Of a DNA stretch of 64,000 nucleotides, positions 35,401-48,666 are shown one piece after another. The DNA lies in assembly GCA_009809945.1 (NCBI GenBank), contig WTPW01000513.1, positions 110,604 to 174,603 of the forward strand, in the 5' to 3' direction. A program made the translations under genes and the position numbers. Positions within the stretch are counted from its first letter, which is position 1. The number at the start of each line of letters is the position of its first letter. Under the pieces are notes generated by a model, which was not told the DNA's origin, did not search any database, and was given only the letters and a program-made list of their open reading frames with translations. This stretch comes from Gigaspora margarita. Taxonomy: Eukaryota > Glomeromycota > Glomeromycetes > Diversisporales > Gigasporaceae.

Positions 35401-37645
35401 GTGAAGCGAACAAGGAATATATATGAGACACCTACTTCCTTCGCCACACTACTCAAAGCTTTGCCTGACCTCAAGATGACTACAATTGAAAACAACCCAA
35501 CACTCATAGAAATTCAACAGTTCACGTCCCATGTACTCCAGATACAGGTTCCCGATGAACGCCCAGCAAAAAAAGCAAAATCTGCCACTAATTCAGCTTT
35601 GCCCTCTATCCAACAAGAAAAAAGTGGCGATTTTGCCACACCCCCATCTGAGTTACCCCAGCTACTACATGACCAAACTATCACAACAAACACTGTTCCT
35701 GATCTACAAATTCCCACAAATCTTCCCACAAATAATCATCCAGTCCAAACAGAAAACACCCTGACCCCAATGGAATTGGAAGTTCTCATGGATACCATAA
35801 CTAGATTAATTACAGAAGAATCAACAAATCTGATTAGTCAGCACCAGAACCCGGCACCACCTGTACTTCAATCAACTGACCCAACCGCTCCTACAATGAG
35901 AATTGATGATAATGACAATATGTTCGATGCAAGATCTGATGTAACTGTGGAATCTACCCAATCCACCGATCACAAGACATACAGCCAAGCAGTAACCGGA
36001 CACAGAATAAATAGATCTCACAAGCAACCCGACCAGTGTACCAAACTATAGTCAAGTCACATAAGTACTGAATTACAAAAGAGACACAATAAACCGTTCA
36101 ACTTTACACTCTGGCACAATGATGCAATTATTAACAGTTTTACTTTGGAAGAGAAATTCATGGCCTTTATCAATTACAAACTGAAAGTCTTACCCACAAC
36201 CGAAATAATTCCCACTGCTATCAAGTTAAAATTCAAACACTATGATACTTCCTTCTTTCGCACCTTCTCAAGAACAAAGGCAAATCAACTGGCTCACCAA
36301 ACTGAATTTATGACCCTCTTTAACAACACCCTTGAACGATACAAAAGCTGCAATAAAGTACTTGTCACTAAACATTTCAACCATGATCAAATATACAACA
36401 AACTCAAAAGACAACTAGCTCTCGACCACATTACCAACTTAGATATAATTAAAACAAAACCTCATGATGCAACTTGTGCAATATACTATGCAATAGGATT
36501 CGCTCATATTAGCTGTGACCTCACTTTTGAAAAAATGAGACAAACCATTATTACAGTAATAGATAAACAAAAATTACCTCTACCAGAAAGTCCTAAAGTC
36601 ATTCCTGATGACATTAAAGCCATCTTTTCCTTCAAACTTCCCATAGAAAATAGAACCGATACTTGTTCAAAGGTAATGGCACTAAGGAGGATCTATATCT
36701 TCGATTCTCTCTCCGACACCTACTTCGAAAGGGTGCTCATCCCTCTTCCTTTCGACTACAAAGATTTACACCCATCACTCCCAAAAATATTTCCAATTCG
36801 ATTTGAACGTTAGTTCAAGAACCTGAGCTCCTACTGTAGTCAACTAAAGCAATATTATATATTCGAACAAATACTACCTAACTACTTCAACTAACCCCTA
36901 CCAAAACTACCTCTCCCATCACCTCACAAGAATTGGATCACAGAATTCGTAACATGTTCCCTTTTACCCCAAGCGATGCCGAAGATTTTAAAAGACACGT
37001 TGAAACACTAAGAAGCTACTATAAGTTCTAATGAATGCCCAATGACTTCATTACACCTAAATCTCGCTTACCAGACAACCTAAACAAATTAAAACCAACC
37101 TAGTCTATGATTTTCCAATTGCTAACAAAGAGTTGGCAAAGCACTTCATCACTAAGATCGAAAATAGATACATAATCCCTATTCCAATGCCCGAGAAATA
37201 CATGATAGTTAACCACTCTGACAAACTAATACTCCCGGTAAACCCATCTGAAGTTTTATTAATAAATTTAACCATACCTATCAGAAGCCAAATAGTTCTT
37301 TTGGACACAGTCAGGCTATTCCATCAACACTACTACTTCCACAGAATTCCAGACGAATGGATTGATATACCATTCGAAGAAATATTTAACACACAAACTA
37401 AAATACCTCCCACCTTGGACGACTTCCTTCAATACGTCAAAATACATATTCCAGAATCACTAGACCTCTTTTCTATTTGCAAATACGATAAAGCCAAACA
37501 AGCAATAAAAATACTCGAGAAATTATTCAACACTTCAGCCATACCTACCTACCTCAACCTTCTCCCAGACCTACCAGACCCCAAATGGGACCTATTCAAA
37601 AGGAAAAGAAAAAACGTACAAAACAACAATGAGTCAAACCAATGA
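35401..37645 (+). pseudogene. LINE ORF1 (plus-strand copy), interrupted
   Basis: Open pieces are 35401-36051, 36145-36813 and 37133-37645, with a degraded part at 36814-37130. The first piece is rich in Thr, Pro and Gln and ends with TYSQAVTG, matching SYSQAVMG of the other LINE. Repeat modules are visible as RRIYIFDSLSDTYFERVLIP near 36690, YYIFEQILPNYF near 36855 and HQHYYFHRIPDEW near 37325. The ORF overlaps the ORF2 start at 37629 by 17 nt, in another frame. Confidence 0.7.
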
Positions 37646-40600
37646 AGATATCACCCTTACTGGGAACAGACAATCATCACATCATAATAATACTACAATA
37701 ACCCAAGCTTCATCATCTGATATAACTCACCTTGTCCACTTTTTGCTCAAACTATCACAACCACTCAAAATCATTACCCACAATGTACAAGGCCTCAGTG
37801 TTAACATCAAATTTCAACAATAGCTCGAATATTGTAATCAACACAAAGCACATATAATATCAATGACAGAAACAAAATGGCCAGAATCTACAACACCTTA
37901 CATCTCTCTTACTAACCCCCTTTACAAAATATATACAACAAATTGTGATATAGAAATAGCAATACAAAGATGGGAACAGCCCTTGCATTACACCCCGACC
38001 TTCAACCAAATATCTACAACATATATAAAGTCCCTGGAATAGCAATTATGATCGACCTATATCTTCCTCAAAATCACAAGACAAGAATAATTTCTATGTA
38101 CCTTCCTTTCTCAGTGTCAAAACATTCCAACCATGCCCAAAAATCTATAATGAACTGGATCCAAAACGCACACTTACGACAATTCAACATAATCGTAATA
38201 GAAAATTTCAACAACAATATCAACAACAAGAAGCTCACAACCCAGCATTTACTAAATAAACTACAAGAAAGCGGCCTCACCAGCTAACTCGACTTCAATG
38301 ATATCACAGAGCACACTTGGTCCAAAGACAATAGCAGAAGCCAAATAGATGACATCTGGACAAGCTACTCAATATTGTTGGATGTAACGGAGCCCAAATT
38401 AATGACTGCTAATGAATTAACCAAAAGTGACCATAAAATCCTATCGATCGAATGGAACGCTGGAATAAGCCTAAAACCAGGCCGTAAAAAGCAGAGTAAA
38501 AGAAAGATCTACCTATACAACAAAGTCACAGCTGACGATTGGACCAAATTTTTAGATGATCTTATAAAAAAGATGGATGAACTTCAACTACATTCCCTCT
38601 ACATCCAAAACGAAAACCATCTTAACAAATATTGGAACACATGAGAAAATTTACTGTGTGCAACTATCAATAAACATATCCCTTACTCTTATTCATCACC
38701 ACAGACATTCCATAGTCACTCATTTAAGGCCACCCAACTGCATAAAGCCCTTACTTTAATGAACAAAATGACACTTCTGATTACAAAATCAATCACGCCC
38801 TTTACCTTAGACCACATCACCAATATGCTAAACAACAACCTACAAAAAATCTACAGCCTTTCAAACCTAGAAGTACCAACAATACAACTCTCCCACCTAC
38901 TCCCAATTAACTTCAGGACAATATTACAAATGCTTTCAACGATACAAGTAACCCTACACAAAGCAAGGAAATTAGAACATAAACAGCAGAAACATGATAC
39001 AATTAACTCCTTCATTGAGAACCGATACAAAAATTTCACAAGCAATACAACAAAAATGATCAATAGCGTGTTGGGTAGACACACAGACACAGTGACCTTT
39101 GACAATATCATCACCCCAACAGAGGTAATAACCCAACCAGACCAAATTAAAACAGCAACACAACAACACTTCAAAAACTGGACCAGATCTAACCCACTGA
39201 ATAAAGAAAAATGGCAGGAGTGGGAACAGAACTATAATCCCCTACCAGGATTTGATGAAAGCATATACTTAGAAGCTACTCTAGAGATATCTCCCCAAGA
39301 AGTCACAGACACAATAATCAAAGCTCTAATAAAAAAAGCGACTGGCCCCTCGACCATCTCAAATAAAATCCTAAAAAAACTCCCTAAGGAAGGAATTGAA
39401 TTTTTGACAGAAATTTTTAACGCATGCCTTCACCTAAGAAAAATACTACAAAAATAGCGCAACAGTTTGGTGTGGCCCATCTCAAAAAAGGCAAATACAA
39501 AGGAGACCTATCACAAACTAGACCTATTATCTTAATAGACCATACTCGTAAAATACTAACAAAGATACTAACTGAAAGACTTTCAAAGACTCTCCTTAGA
39601 CACAACATCCTTGCACCACAAAATAATGTAGTGCTCCCCTTCACATCAACCATAGTTCCCATCCAACAACTCAACCATATCATGGAAGATGCACACTCAT
39701 ATAATTGTGAATTTTGGATATTACTCCAAGACATGTCAAAGGCTTATGACACAGTCCACTTACTCCTACTCAACCAAGCCCTCAATCATATACACGTACC
39801 GCTTCAACTAAGAGAATTACTAATAGACATATTTACTAATAGAAAGAATCAAGTAATCACATCCATCAGAAAAACACAACAATACAAAGTACTTGATAGG
39901 ATCGATCAGGGTAAAACGCTTTCACCCATACTATGAAAAATATACTATGACCTCCTTATATACCATATTGTATCTCAAGTCAAAGGTTACCAAATGTCCA
40001 CACAACCTCCCTACCAATCATCTATAAAAATGCACAATACATCAGTAATAGCATTTATGGATGACACACATCGAATAAACAAGAGATGGAAAGAATAATT
40101 AAACTAGCTACCTCATTTTACGAAATGGCCAACATCTGCGTGAACCCCAATAAATCGATCCTAATTCACAACTCAAAAAATGATAATGACAAATCAATAA
40201 TGTTCCAAGAACAAACTATAAAAAACATTGACCGAAATAACCCCTTTCGCTACTTAGGAGCATGGTTTTCAAGAGGTAAAAATAATACTTGCGTCCACAA
40301 TAAGATCCTACATGAAGCCAAAGCTACAATCAAAAGTCTCCGCATAGCAAAAATAACTGCCAAACAAGCTATATACATAATCAACTCAGTGATCATGACA
40401 CGCTTCGCATACAGACTACAAAGTACCTACCTACTGCCCTTCAAACTAAAACAATTAGACAGCCAACTGACATCTATTGTAAGACACAAAGCCCAACTTG
40501 CAAGAGGAGTACCAACATCAATGCTATATCACCCTTACATATATGGTTTAAAAAAGACATTCCAAGTACAATCTGCTCAACATATTAGTATTCTGGCAAA

Positions 40601-42552
40601 ACTACTAAATCTACTAGCTTTCGATCAACATACATTAAAAATCAGACTTCAACAATTACAAATAGTAGTGAATACTAATGAATCAATACTAACACAACAA
40701 TCTTTTTTTCCGCTCTGGGAAGCATCAACAACTACCACACACATGATACAACAAATCTATGATGAAAATATTCAATTCAAAAGAAGCAACAATAGATAGC
40801 CAATCCCAAGAAGTAAACCAGGAACATCAATAAATTGGATAATACTAGAGAATAAACGTCGACATATATTAAAATACTATCTGAACAAGCACAACATCGC
40901 ATATATAGAACAATTCACAAACTTTGATAACACCGACCTCCTAGAGTGGACCCTATTCTACTACAATATACAAAAAATACCCAGAGAAAGAAAACCCCGA
41001 TGGTTCGACGAGACCAAACAAATAATATGTGACAAAGCCAATCCCACCCTCTCATTAACAACACCAAACCCTTTCATATGGCAAAAACAAAGCCCAAACT
41101 CCTCTAAATGGATCATAACACACAACATGGAATTCAGAAAAATATCAAGTACACGTCACAACATAGCAAAAATACGCCAATATGTCCTGACCCCCGCAAA
41201 TAATCAACTCACACCCTGCACAAATTGTAACCTAAAAGACACGACAAGCAAATCAAAAATTTGTTTCATTAGTAGATCTATATCATCGTTATATAGTATA
41301 ATGGTAGATAGCAATCGATGTTGGCACAGACAACTCTCAGAATTAATACACTCTAAAATGCTAAATAAACACCCACCCAAAACTCAAAGAGATCAACATT
41401 ACCTACTAAGTAAATATTACACCACATGATAATTCTGCCTAGCATTTACGAACATTGATCAATTCCTGTGGGATCTCTACTATAACAATAAAAACAAACA
41501 ATTACAATCAAAATTCAATTCCAACAAAACCCTAACCAAACCGGTAATCCTCCCACCTACAATATACAATTCAACTCACCACTCAGAACCTTCAACCTAA
41601 GCAACACCAACTGGCCCTCCAACAACAAACTGATGATAACAACATTGATACTAATATGGACTCTACTCCCAACGAAATCAACAGTAAACATAACAACAAA
41701 TAAAATAGAAATTGAAAACCTAATCAATCGCATCGCAACAACACCAAGTTACCTAAAAGAATATATATTCAAGGGAGACCTATCACCATACCTATTATGC
41801 CTACATTCAATATTCATATCAAAAGAAATAAAATGGAACACCATCATCGATGAATTACTCTCAACAACGAATACACTAACCAACACTCTAACCACTGAAT
41901 TCCTACTGTCAAAAATACTCACAAAAGGCTTTATCACCCAATTCAATCACTTCAATCAACCTTACTCAACTCAACATCTAATAAAAACTACAGATAAGGC
42001 AAAGCTAATAAACAACTGGCTATCCCAAACAAGAATAAGCAACTGGTATACAACAAACAATATCAATTGGAAACTAACATACAACAGTTTTAACAACCAT
42101 AGTAGACCCCTAGCAAGAAAAACTGGCCCTAAAGAAGAAAGAATAAAATCATTCAAAGTGAAATTACTAACATTTGAACTACCCACACTACTAACTCTCC
42201 ACATCAGGGATCCCGAACATTACCCTAGCTACGAATGCCCCTATGCCGTCAAGCAGAAGATAATGAAATCCATTGGCTAATCTGTTCTACAAACAAAATA
42301 AAAATAGAAGATATACTCAACAACACTATGAACAAAACAGCAAGAAAAGAAAACATCCTACTCTCAAATCAAGAAAATTACATCACGAAATTTATCGAAA
42401 CATACATTATCAAAAAAGTCCCATTGGCAGCAATAACTCCAAACACAACTTTTCCTACCACACAACAATCGAAAGCAATAAAAATCACTCCAATATTCCA
42501 CCATGATATCATAAGAAAAATATACAAAAAATATGGATCAAGAATCATATAG
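37629..42552 (+). pseudogene. LINE ORF2 (plus-strand copy): endonuclease, RT, tail, heavily interrupted
   Basis: The endonuclease part retains ITHNVQG and MTETKWP. The GDFN motif has become IENFNNN, and KSDHKIL is kept. The RT part carries KATGPSTISNKILKKL, RPIILIDHTRK, motif A LLQDMSKAYDTV with its aspartate, IDQGKTLSPIL followed by a TGA (39934-39936), and FMDDT. After FMDD a deletion or shift leads into the thumb region at 40086. The C-terminal part continues in pieces 41127-41429, 41633-42280 and 42235-42552, with CTNCNLKD and a degenerate knuckle. At least eight interruptions make this copy non-functional. Confidence 0.85.
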
Positions 42553-42843
42553 CAATAAAAAATACATCAAACTATTCAAGCCCTACCCGACTATTCCAAG
42601 AAACAAAACCACATGTGACCACTGGAAAACTAAACTACAACATATGGATATACATGTTCATCAATCATAACGCCTCATTCAATCTTATCAGCACTACATA
42701 ATCTGGAGGTCTTTGACCGATCTGGTAAAGATTAGGTCTAAAGTAAATTAGCTTTATCCTTTCTTCCCCTTATATGAAATGTATCTAGCAATAAGTTGTA
42801 ATTTATATATTTTTATTAATAAACGGAACAAAGGAAAGACCTC

Positions 42844-42885
<42 letters not shown>

Positions 42886-42898
42886 AAAGTTATATTTT

Positions 42899-43100
42899 TA
42901 TTCTATACAAAATTGATGAAATTTTAATTTGATTTTTAAACTCAATTTTTTTTCTTCTCCCCTTGTTTTATATTCCTGAAAAATTTAATTTTAAGTTAAT
43001 AAGTTAGATCAAAGATAAAATTCTAATCTATATCTATAGTAAATTTATATATTTTTATTATAATTTTTATTATAGACAAGATTTGGACTATTTTTTAAGA
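42899..43100. mobile_element. Foldback element, right end (after the LINE)
   Basis: This continues the right arm that stops at 35228: TTTTTATTATAATTTTTATTATAG near 43050 is the complement of CTATAATAAAAATTATAAC near 34435. It shows that the LINE inserted into a pre-existing foldback element. Confidence 0.6.
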
Positions 43101-43653
43101 ACATGTCCTATAACTGATAATGATAAGCAAAGTTTTTAACTTCAAACAACCTAATTTTGAGTTTAAAGTAGTTAAATTAAATTATTCAAATTATAAATAT
43201 TTACTATTTATTCTAATTTTGTTTATTTTACAAGTATAAAAAATAATTTATTAATCCAATATTTACAGGATGAATAGGTGATTTTAGTATAATAATAATA
43301 TAGTTATTATTACAAATTTGTACTATTGTATTTTGAAGTGAATAAAACATTAATTAATAACAGGTGGTACGTAAGCACTACTTGTTGAGCTAGCAATAAA
43401 GTAATCAAGTATATAAATAAATATAGTTACTTATTATTTGCAATAAGTTGGCAAGTTGGTAATAGATAGTGTTCTGCAAAACTGAACCAGAGAACCGGAA
43501 CTGACTTGCAACTAACCCCCAGTTCAGTTTTAAGTACATCATTTTTAAAATAATTCAGTTCTGGATCTTGATTTATACCCAAATCTATAGTCTAATCTTG
43601 TATAACAAAAATCTTAATAAAAGTAAAAAAAATTTTCTTTAACACGAATATAT
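43101..43653. other. AT-rich non-coding stretch
   Basis: No gene seen. A GAACCAGAGAACCGGAACTG run near 43482 and an AGTTCTGGATC word near 43556, repeated around 44615, hint at further degenerate repeats. Confidence 0.35.
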
Positions 43654-44179
43654 GGGCATCCATAAATTACATTATGCTTGAGAGGGGGTCCCCTAAAATA
43701 TAACGATTTTCCAATATGTAGAGGGGTTCTCTAGAACATAACACAATTTTTTTATAAAAATTTGTCTAAAACTTGACCAGTAGTCCAAATTGGATTATTT
43801 TGGTACCATTCGAATCGTCTCGAGGAGAGGATTCGAATAGTACCAAAATCATTTAATTTGGATTACTGGATCATGTTTTATTAACGAAATACTATTAGTT
43901 ATTATGTTTTCTTATAAAATTACTATAAAATCAATAGTATTTCATTAATAAAACATGATTCTGTGATCCGTATGAAATGATTTTGGTACCATTGGATTCG
44001 TCTCATAGAGACGAATCAAATGGCACCAAAATTATCCAAATTTGATTACTGGATCATAATATATTCAAGTTTTTTAAAATTTTATATATAAACATATAGA
44101 TTTTTAAATTTTTTTTTTATATAGTAGGGGGGGTCAAGAGCTACTATGTAGGGGTACATAACGTTATTTATGGATGCCC
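43654..44179. mobile_element. MITE with GGGCATCCATAAAT ends and inner CGTCTC hairpins
   Basis: The ends GGGCATCCATAAATTACATT and, on the other strand, GGGCATCCATAAATAACGTT are inverted, each followed by a G-rich or C-rich tract. Inside are nested palindromes, such as GATTCGTCTCATAGAGACGAATC near 43995 and a longer pair with TTTTGGTACCATT. Non-coding. Confidence 0.6.
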
Positions 44180-45896
44180 TTTATATAAAAGGATTCTATA
44201 AATGCGCAAAGCCAGAAGTATTGTTTTTAAAACTCCTTTTTTCTTTTAACTATATCCCACCATATCTAATAAAAAAAAAAGTGTGGGTTATTTTTTTTAG
44301 AGAATCTCTTGTGAATTAACTGTTGGTGTTCGTATATAAACGTAAGTAAACAAGATCTGTAATATTTGTACCATTTTAAAATCTAATAAATATATTAAGT
44401 ATAGTCAAGTAAAAAGTGATTTTGACTTCAATTATATTTTTAGCAAATATAATCTATCTAATTTATTAAGAAGTGTGTCCAATATGGGTTTACTAATTTT
44501 TCTCACTACTTAATACAGTAATGGGTGATTAATTATTGATTAAATTAGTATTAATATCAATGATACAAATATTATTGAAAGTTCTAAGTTCTATATTCGA
44601 TACTGGTTCTACTGGTCAAGTTCTGGATCCATATGATATAGTTCTGGGTAGTGTTGTTACAAAACAGCTTTGGACAATGATTTAGACAATTTTGGACAAT
44701 TTTGGACAATTAAATAAAGTAAAAATTACTTAAATTTTATTAATTTAACCTATTTTAATTTTAATTAGAATGTGCTCAGTATCTAAAAAAATACAAAGTT
44801 ATATATTTTTTAAATAGATTTATTAATTATTAAAGCCTGAACAAGCTTTGGACAATCTTGAATATTTGGACAATTTTGAACATGGACAAGCCAAAAAGGC
44901 TGTGGACAGCCAAAATGTACAATACTAGTTCTGGGTCTTAATAAGGACCTGATATCATATGATGGTTTGGGTATAGTTTTTAACAATATCTACCTAAAGC
45001 TGGACCATGTGGAACACTAGTCATAGATATCGATATGTATAATACTAGTTTTGAGAAAAAAAATTTTTATTTATCAAATGGCTAGCTGATTTTAAAAAAA
45101 TTTGACTAACCAGATTGAAAAATCAGCTTAGTCAATTTTTTTAATTTCAACCAGAACCACTAGACCAAAGTTAATTAGCAATTGGTAGTAGCCAAATAAA
45201 AATATTGGCCTAATAGCTGATTTTGCTATGGCCAATTGGCCAAATTAGCTAAAGATTAGATATATTTAGAAATATGAGTGGACATTAATAGAAAAAGAAC
45301 AAATCATTTTTAGTAACTTTTTTTAAATTTTTAAATTAAAATATCTTGACAACTATTAAATCAAATTTAATAAATTTTTTTTGTTTTAATTATATAACTA
45401 TAAAAAATTAAAATAAAAAAATTTTGATTAAATTTGGTTAAGTAGTTATTAAGTTATTTAATTTAAAGTTGAAAAAACTTTTACTTAGAAAAGATTTGTC
45501 CCTTTTCTATTGATGTTCCTCATATATACAAATAAACATATAGTATAATATAATTTGACCAGTTTTATATATAAAAGGTAACTAATACAATAATAGTTAA
45601 CACTATTTTGGATGAGTTTTTTAGAACATTTTTAATCTGTGCTACTGGTTAATCTTAACCAAATAGTTATAAATAACTATTAATTAGTTATAACCAGTAA
45701 GTATTTATAACTATCTAAATATAAAATTTACTAACTATAACTAGCGATAACGAGCACTATTATTGCATTAATTTTATTTTATGTACATATATATATACAT
45801 ATATATTACTTTATTTTTAGACAATTAATACTACCAAAAAATTATTTTTGAAGAATTAGCTTTAACTATTCTATCATGCCTATATATACACTTATA
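44180..45896. other. AT-rich non-coding stretch of degenerate repeats
   Basis: Contains TTTGGACAATTTTGGACAAT repeats near 44690, GCCAA-rich DNA at 45080-45260 similar to 20455-20620, and (AT)n runs. No gene found. Confidence 0.4.
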
Positions 45897-47193
45897 TACA
45901 TTAGCAAAATAAATATAAGAAATCTTTTGAAAGAAATTGCATGCTAAAATCTTTTGAAAAAATTACGATTGACACAATATCTTTTAAAAGAAATTGCATG
46001 CTAAAATCTTTTGAAAAAATTGCGATTGACGCAAAATCTTTTGAAAGAATCGCAATCTTTCGAAAGATTTCAGTATGCATTTCTTTTGAAATATTTCAAA
46101 ATAAATTTCAAAATATTTCAAAATATATTGCAAAATATTGCGAAATAGAGCAAATAAAAACAATGCAACCCTGTACCTAATTATTCCTCTCTGGAGTTGC
46201 AGAAAGCAATATTTCGCAATATTTCACAAAATTTTCAAAATTTTTTAAAAAAATAAATAAATAAATAATATACATATTCACATAATCACGCTTTTGCAAA
46301 TTTTTGAATGTTTTCACAGGTTTCGCAATGTTTTGCAATTTAATATAAAATTTTATATTTTTTATTTATTATTATACATTATATATTTTAAATTTATTTT
46401 AAATTAAATATACATTTTTATTCAATATTATATATTTTATTATATAATATTATAAAAAAAAAAAAAAAAAAAAAAAAAGATGACAAAAAATGAAAAAAAC
46501 AAAAATAAAAACGAAAAAATAGTATTTAAAATACTTTTGCACTTCGTTGCATATAATCCCATAAAAAACTAGCCCTATATGCTTATTTCACCCACTCCTA
46601 GTTAGCTATTATTTGCTTCTTTGTTTTAACTATTATTTTGCTTTGGCTATTTCTTTTGTTTTGGTAGTGTTCTTGTAAAGTACCAGAAAAGTTAAATTGT
46701 TTTCTTGCAAAGTACCAAAGAAGTCAGAAAAATTAAAAAATAAGTAAAAAAAACAAACGAAAAAACAAAAAACTAAATAAAAAAAATAAAGAAACTCCAA
46801 ATCTTTATTTCTCTAACAATTCAGAAATTGCTAAAAGCCAAGTTAATGTTCGCAAAATGGCGAAAAAGTCTGGGTTGGTTTTCTTCAAAGTGCTAGGAAG
46901 TAAGAGTTGTATTCTCGCAAAGTGCCGAAATAAAATAAATTAATAAAAAAAAATTTTTTAAAAAAAAAAACAAAACCAAAAAAACAAATATCAAATGAAA
47001 GTGAAACTTGTGAAAACTTGTGAAAGCTTGCGGAAACTTGTGCCCACATTTTTCTAAAAATCGTTCTTGAAAATTTAGAAATTGTTATTGATGTTCTTGC
47101 AAAGTATCACAAGTCTGAGTTGGCTTGCAAAGTCAACTTGGTGTTCTTGCAAAGTGCCAAAAAGTTGTTAGTTTTCTTGCAAAGAGTGGTGTT

Positions 47194-47813
47194 NNNNNNN
47201 NNNNNNNNNNNNNNNNNNNNNNNNNNNNNNNNNNNNNNNNNNNNNNNNNNNNNNNNNNNNNNNNNNNNNNNNNNNNNNNNNNNNNNNNNNNNNNNNNNNN
47301 NNNNNNNNNNNNNNNNNNNNNNNNNNNNNNNNNNNNNNNNNNNNNNNNNNNNNNNNNNNNNNNNNNNNNNNNNNNNNNNNNNNNNNNNNNNNNNNNNNNN
47401 NNNNNNNNNNNNNNNNNNNNNNNNNNNNNNNNNNNNNNNNNNNNNNNNNNNNNNNNNNNNNNNNNNNNNNNNNNNNNNNNNNNNNNNNNNNNNNNNNNNN
47501 NNNNNNNNNNNNNNNNNNNNNNNNNNNNNNNNNNNNNNNNNNNNNNNNNNNNNNNNNNNNNNNNNNNNNNNNNNNNNNNNNNNNNNNNNNNNNNNNNNNN
47601 NNNNNNNNNNNNNNNNNNNNNNNNNNNNNNNNNNNNNNNNNNNNNNNNNNNNNNNNNNNNNNNNNNNNNNNNNNNNNNNNNNNNNNNNNNNNNNNNNNNN
47701 NNNNNNNNNNNNNNNNNNNNNNNNNNNNNNNNNNNNNNNNNNNNNNNNNNNNNNNNNNNNNNNNNNNNNNNNNNNNNNNNNNNNNNNNNNNNNNNNNNNN
47801 NNNNNNNNNNNNN
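47194..47813. other. Assembly gap (620 N)
   Basis: A run of N; the three long readings crossing it are artefacts. The right border sits directly on a foldback hairpin. Confidence 0.98.
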
Positions 47814-48250
47814 TTTAGATGATTTAACTACCAAAATGTTCGTCTCAGTGAGACGATTCTAACAAGCCCAAAATCGCTAAATTCTAATCACAGGTTTCCA
47901 ATATCGATAAAGATTTTATTGTTTGTTTAACAATACAAATCTTTATCGACCTTGGAATCCTGTAATTAGAATTTAGCGATTTTGGACTTGTTAGAATCGT
48001 CTCACTGAGACGAACATTTTGGTAGTTAAATCATCCAAAACGGGCCAGTGGATCAAAAGTTATTCAATATTAAAGATATTTACTTAGTGATTCTAAAAAT
48101 CACTATTAAAATTACACAAAAGTTGAACGATCTTGGGACCCTGTAATTAGATTTTAACTATTTTGGGCTTATTAGAATCGTCTCAGTGAGATGAACATTT
48201 TGGTAGTTAAATCATCTAAATTGGTCCAGTAGATCAATAGTTATTTATAA
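47814..48250. repeat. CGTCTC/GAGACG foldback repeats
   Basis: Arms of ~90 bp (about 47816-47905 and 47945-48036) form a near-perfect hairpin, each with GTCTCAGTGAGACGA or its mate and TTTTGGTAGTTAAATCATC. A third arm lies at about 48128-48235 and a decayed fourth at 49165-49290. Related to the hairpins inside 43654-44179. Confidence 0.65.
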
Positions 48251-48666
48251 TTTTATAATTTTATATTTTTGGCCAGAATTATAAAAGTTTGACCAGAATT
48301 ATAATTATAACCTGATATTTTCGGGACCCCACCTACCCACTAAAAAATTACATAATTTCTGGAAGCCCCCTTATACAAAATTTTGAAGTATTTCGAAAAT
48401 ATAGTCAAGTGCGTCCTTGGTATGATCCAGGTTATAGATCTACTAATCCAGCTTGGTTTCACAGATCTAAAATATTTTGAAATTATTTCGAATTATTTTG
48501 ATCCAAAATATTTCGAAAAATATTTCGAATTCACTTTCAAAATATTTTGAAACCTTTTCCGAAATATTTCAAAATCTGAAATATTTTGAAATATATTGTG
48601 ATATACGAAATCTTTCGAAAGATTTCGCATATTCGCAAGATCTTTCGAAAGATTTCAGTACTATAA

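Larger units (their letters stand above)
35213..42898 (+). mobile_element. Full-length non-LTR retrotransposon (LINE), plus strand, with TSD
   Basis: The element runs from about 35229 to the end of its poly(A) at 42882. AACAAAGTTATATTTT is present at 35213-35228 and again at 42883-42898, a 16-bp target-site duplication. It has the same plan as the minus-strand LINE: ORF1, ORF2 and a 3'UTR with GGTCTTTGACCGATCTGG and AAGACCTC before the tail. The two are clearly related but diverged in protein sequence. Stops and frameshifts are more numerous here. Confidence 0.9.
45897..48666. mobile_element. TACATTAGCAAA element, copy A (contains assembly gap)
   Basis: It starts TACATTAGCAAAATAAATAT and carries many copies of the palindromic words CTTTCGAAAGAT and ATTTCGAAAT. 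It stops near 48666 in TTTCAGTACTATAA, where the end should continue to the terminus. The arrangement is the inverse of 56645-58571: for example AATGCAACCCTGTACCTAATTATTC near 46160 pairs with the complement near 58340. The inner part has TCTTGCAAAGTGCC and AACTTGTGAAAACTTGTG repeats. Non-coding. Confidence 0.55.

Noticed and set aside
47120-47862. Long ORFs of 230-245 codons across 47.1-47.9 kb
   Set aside because: They are almost entirely unresolved N bases.
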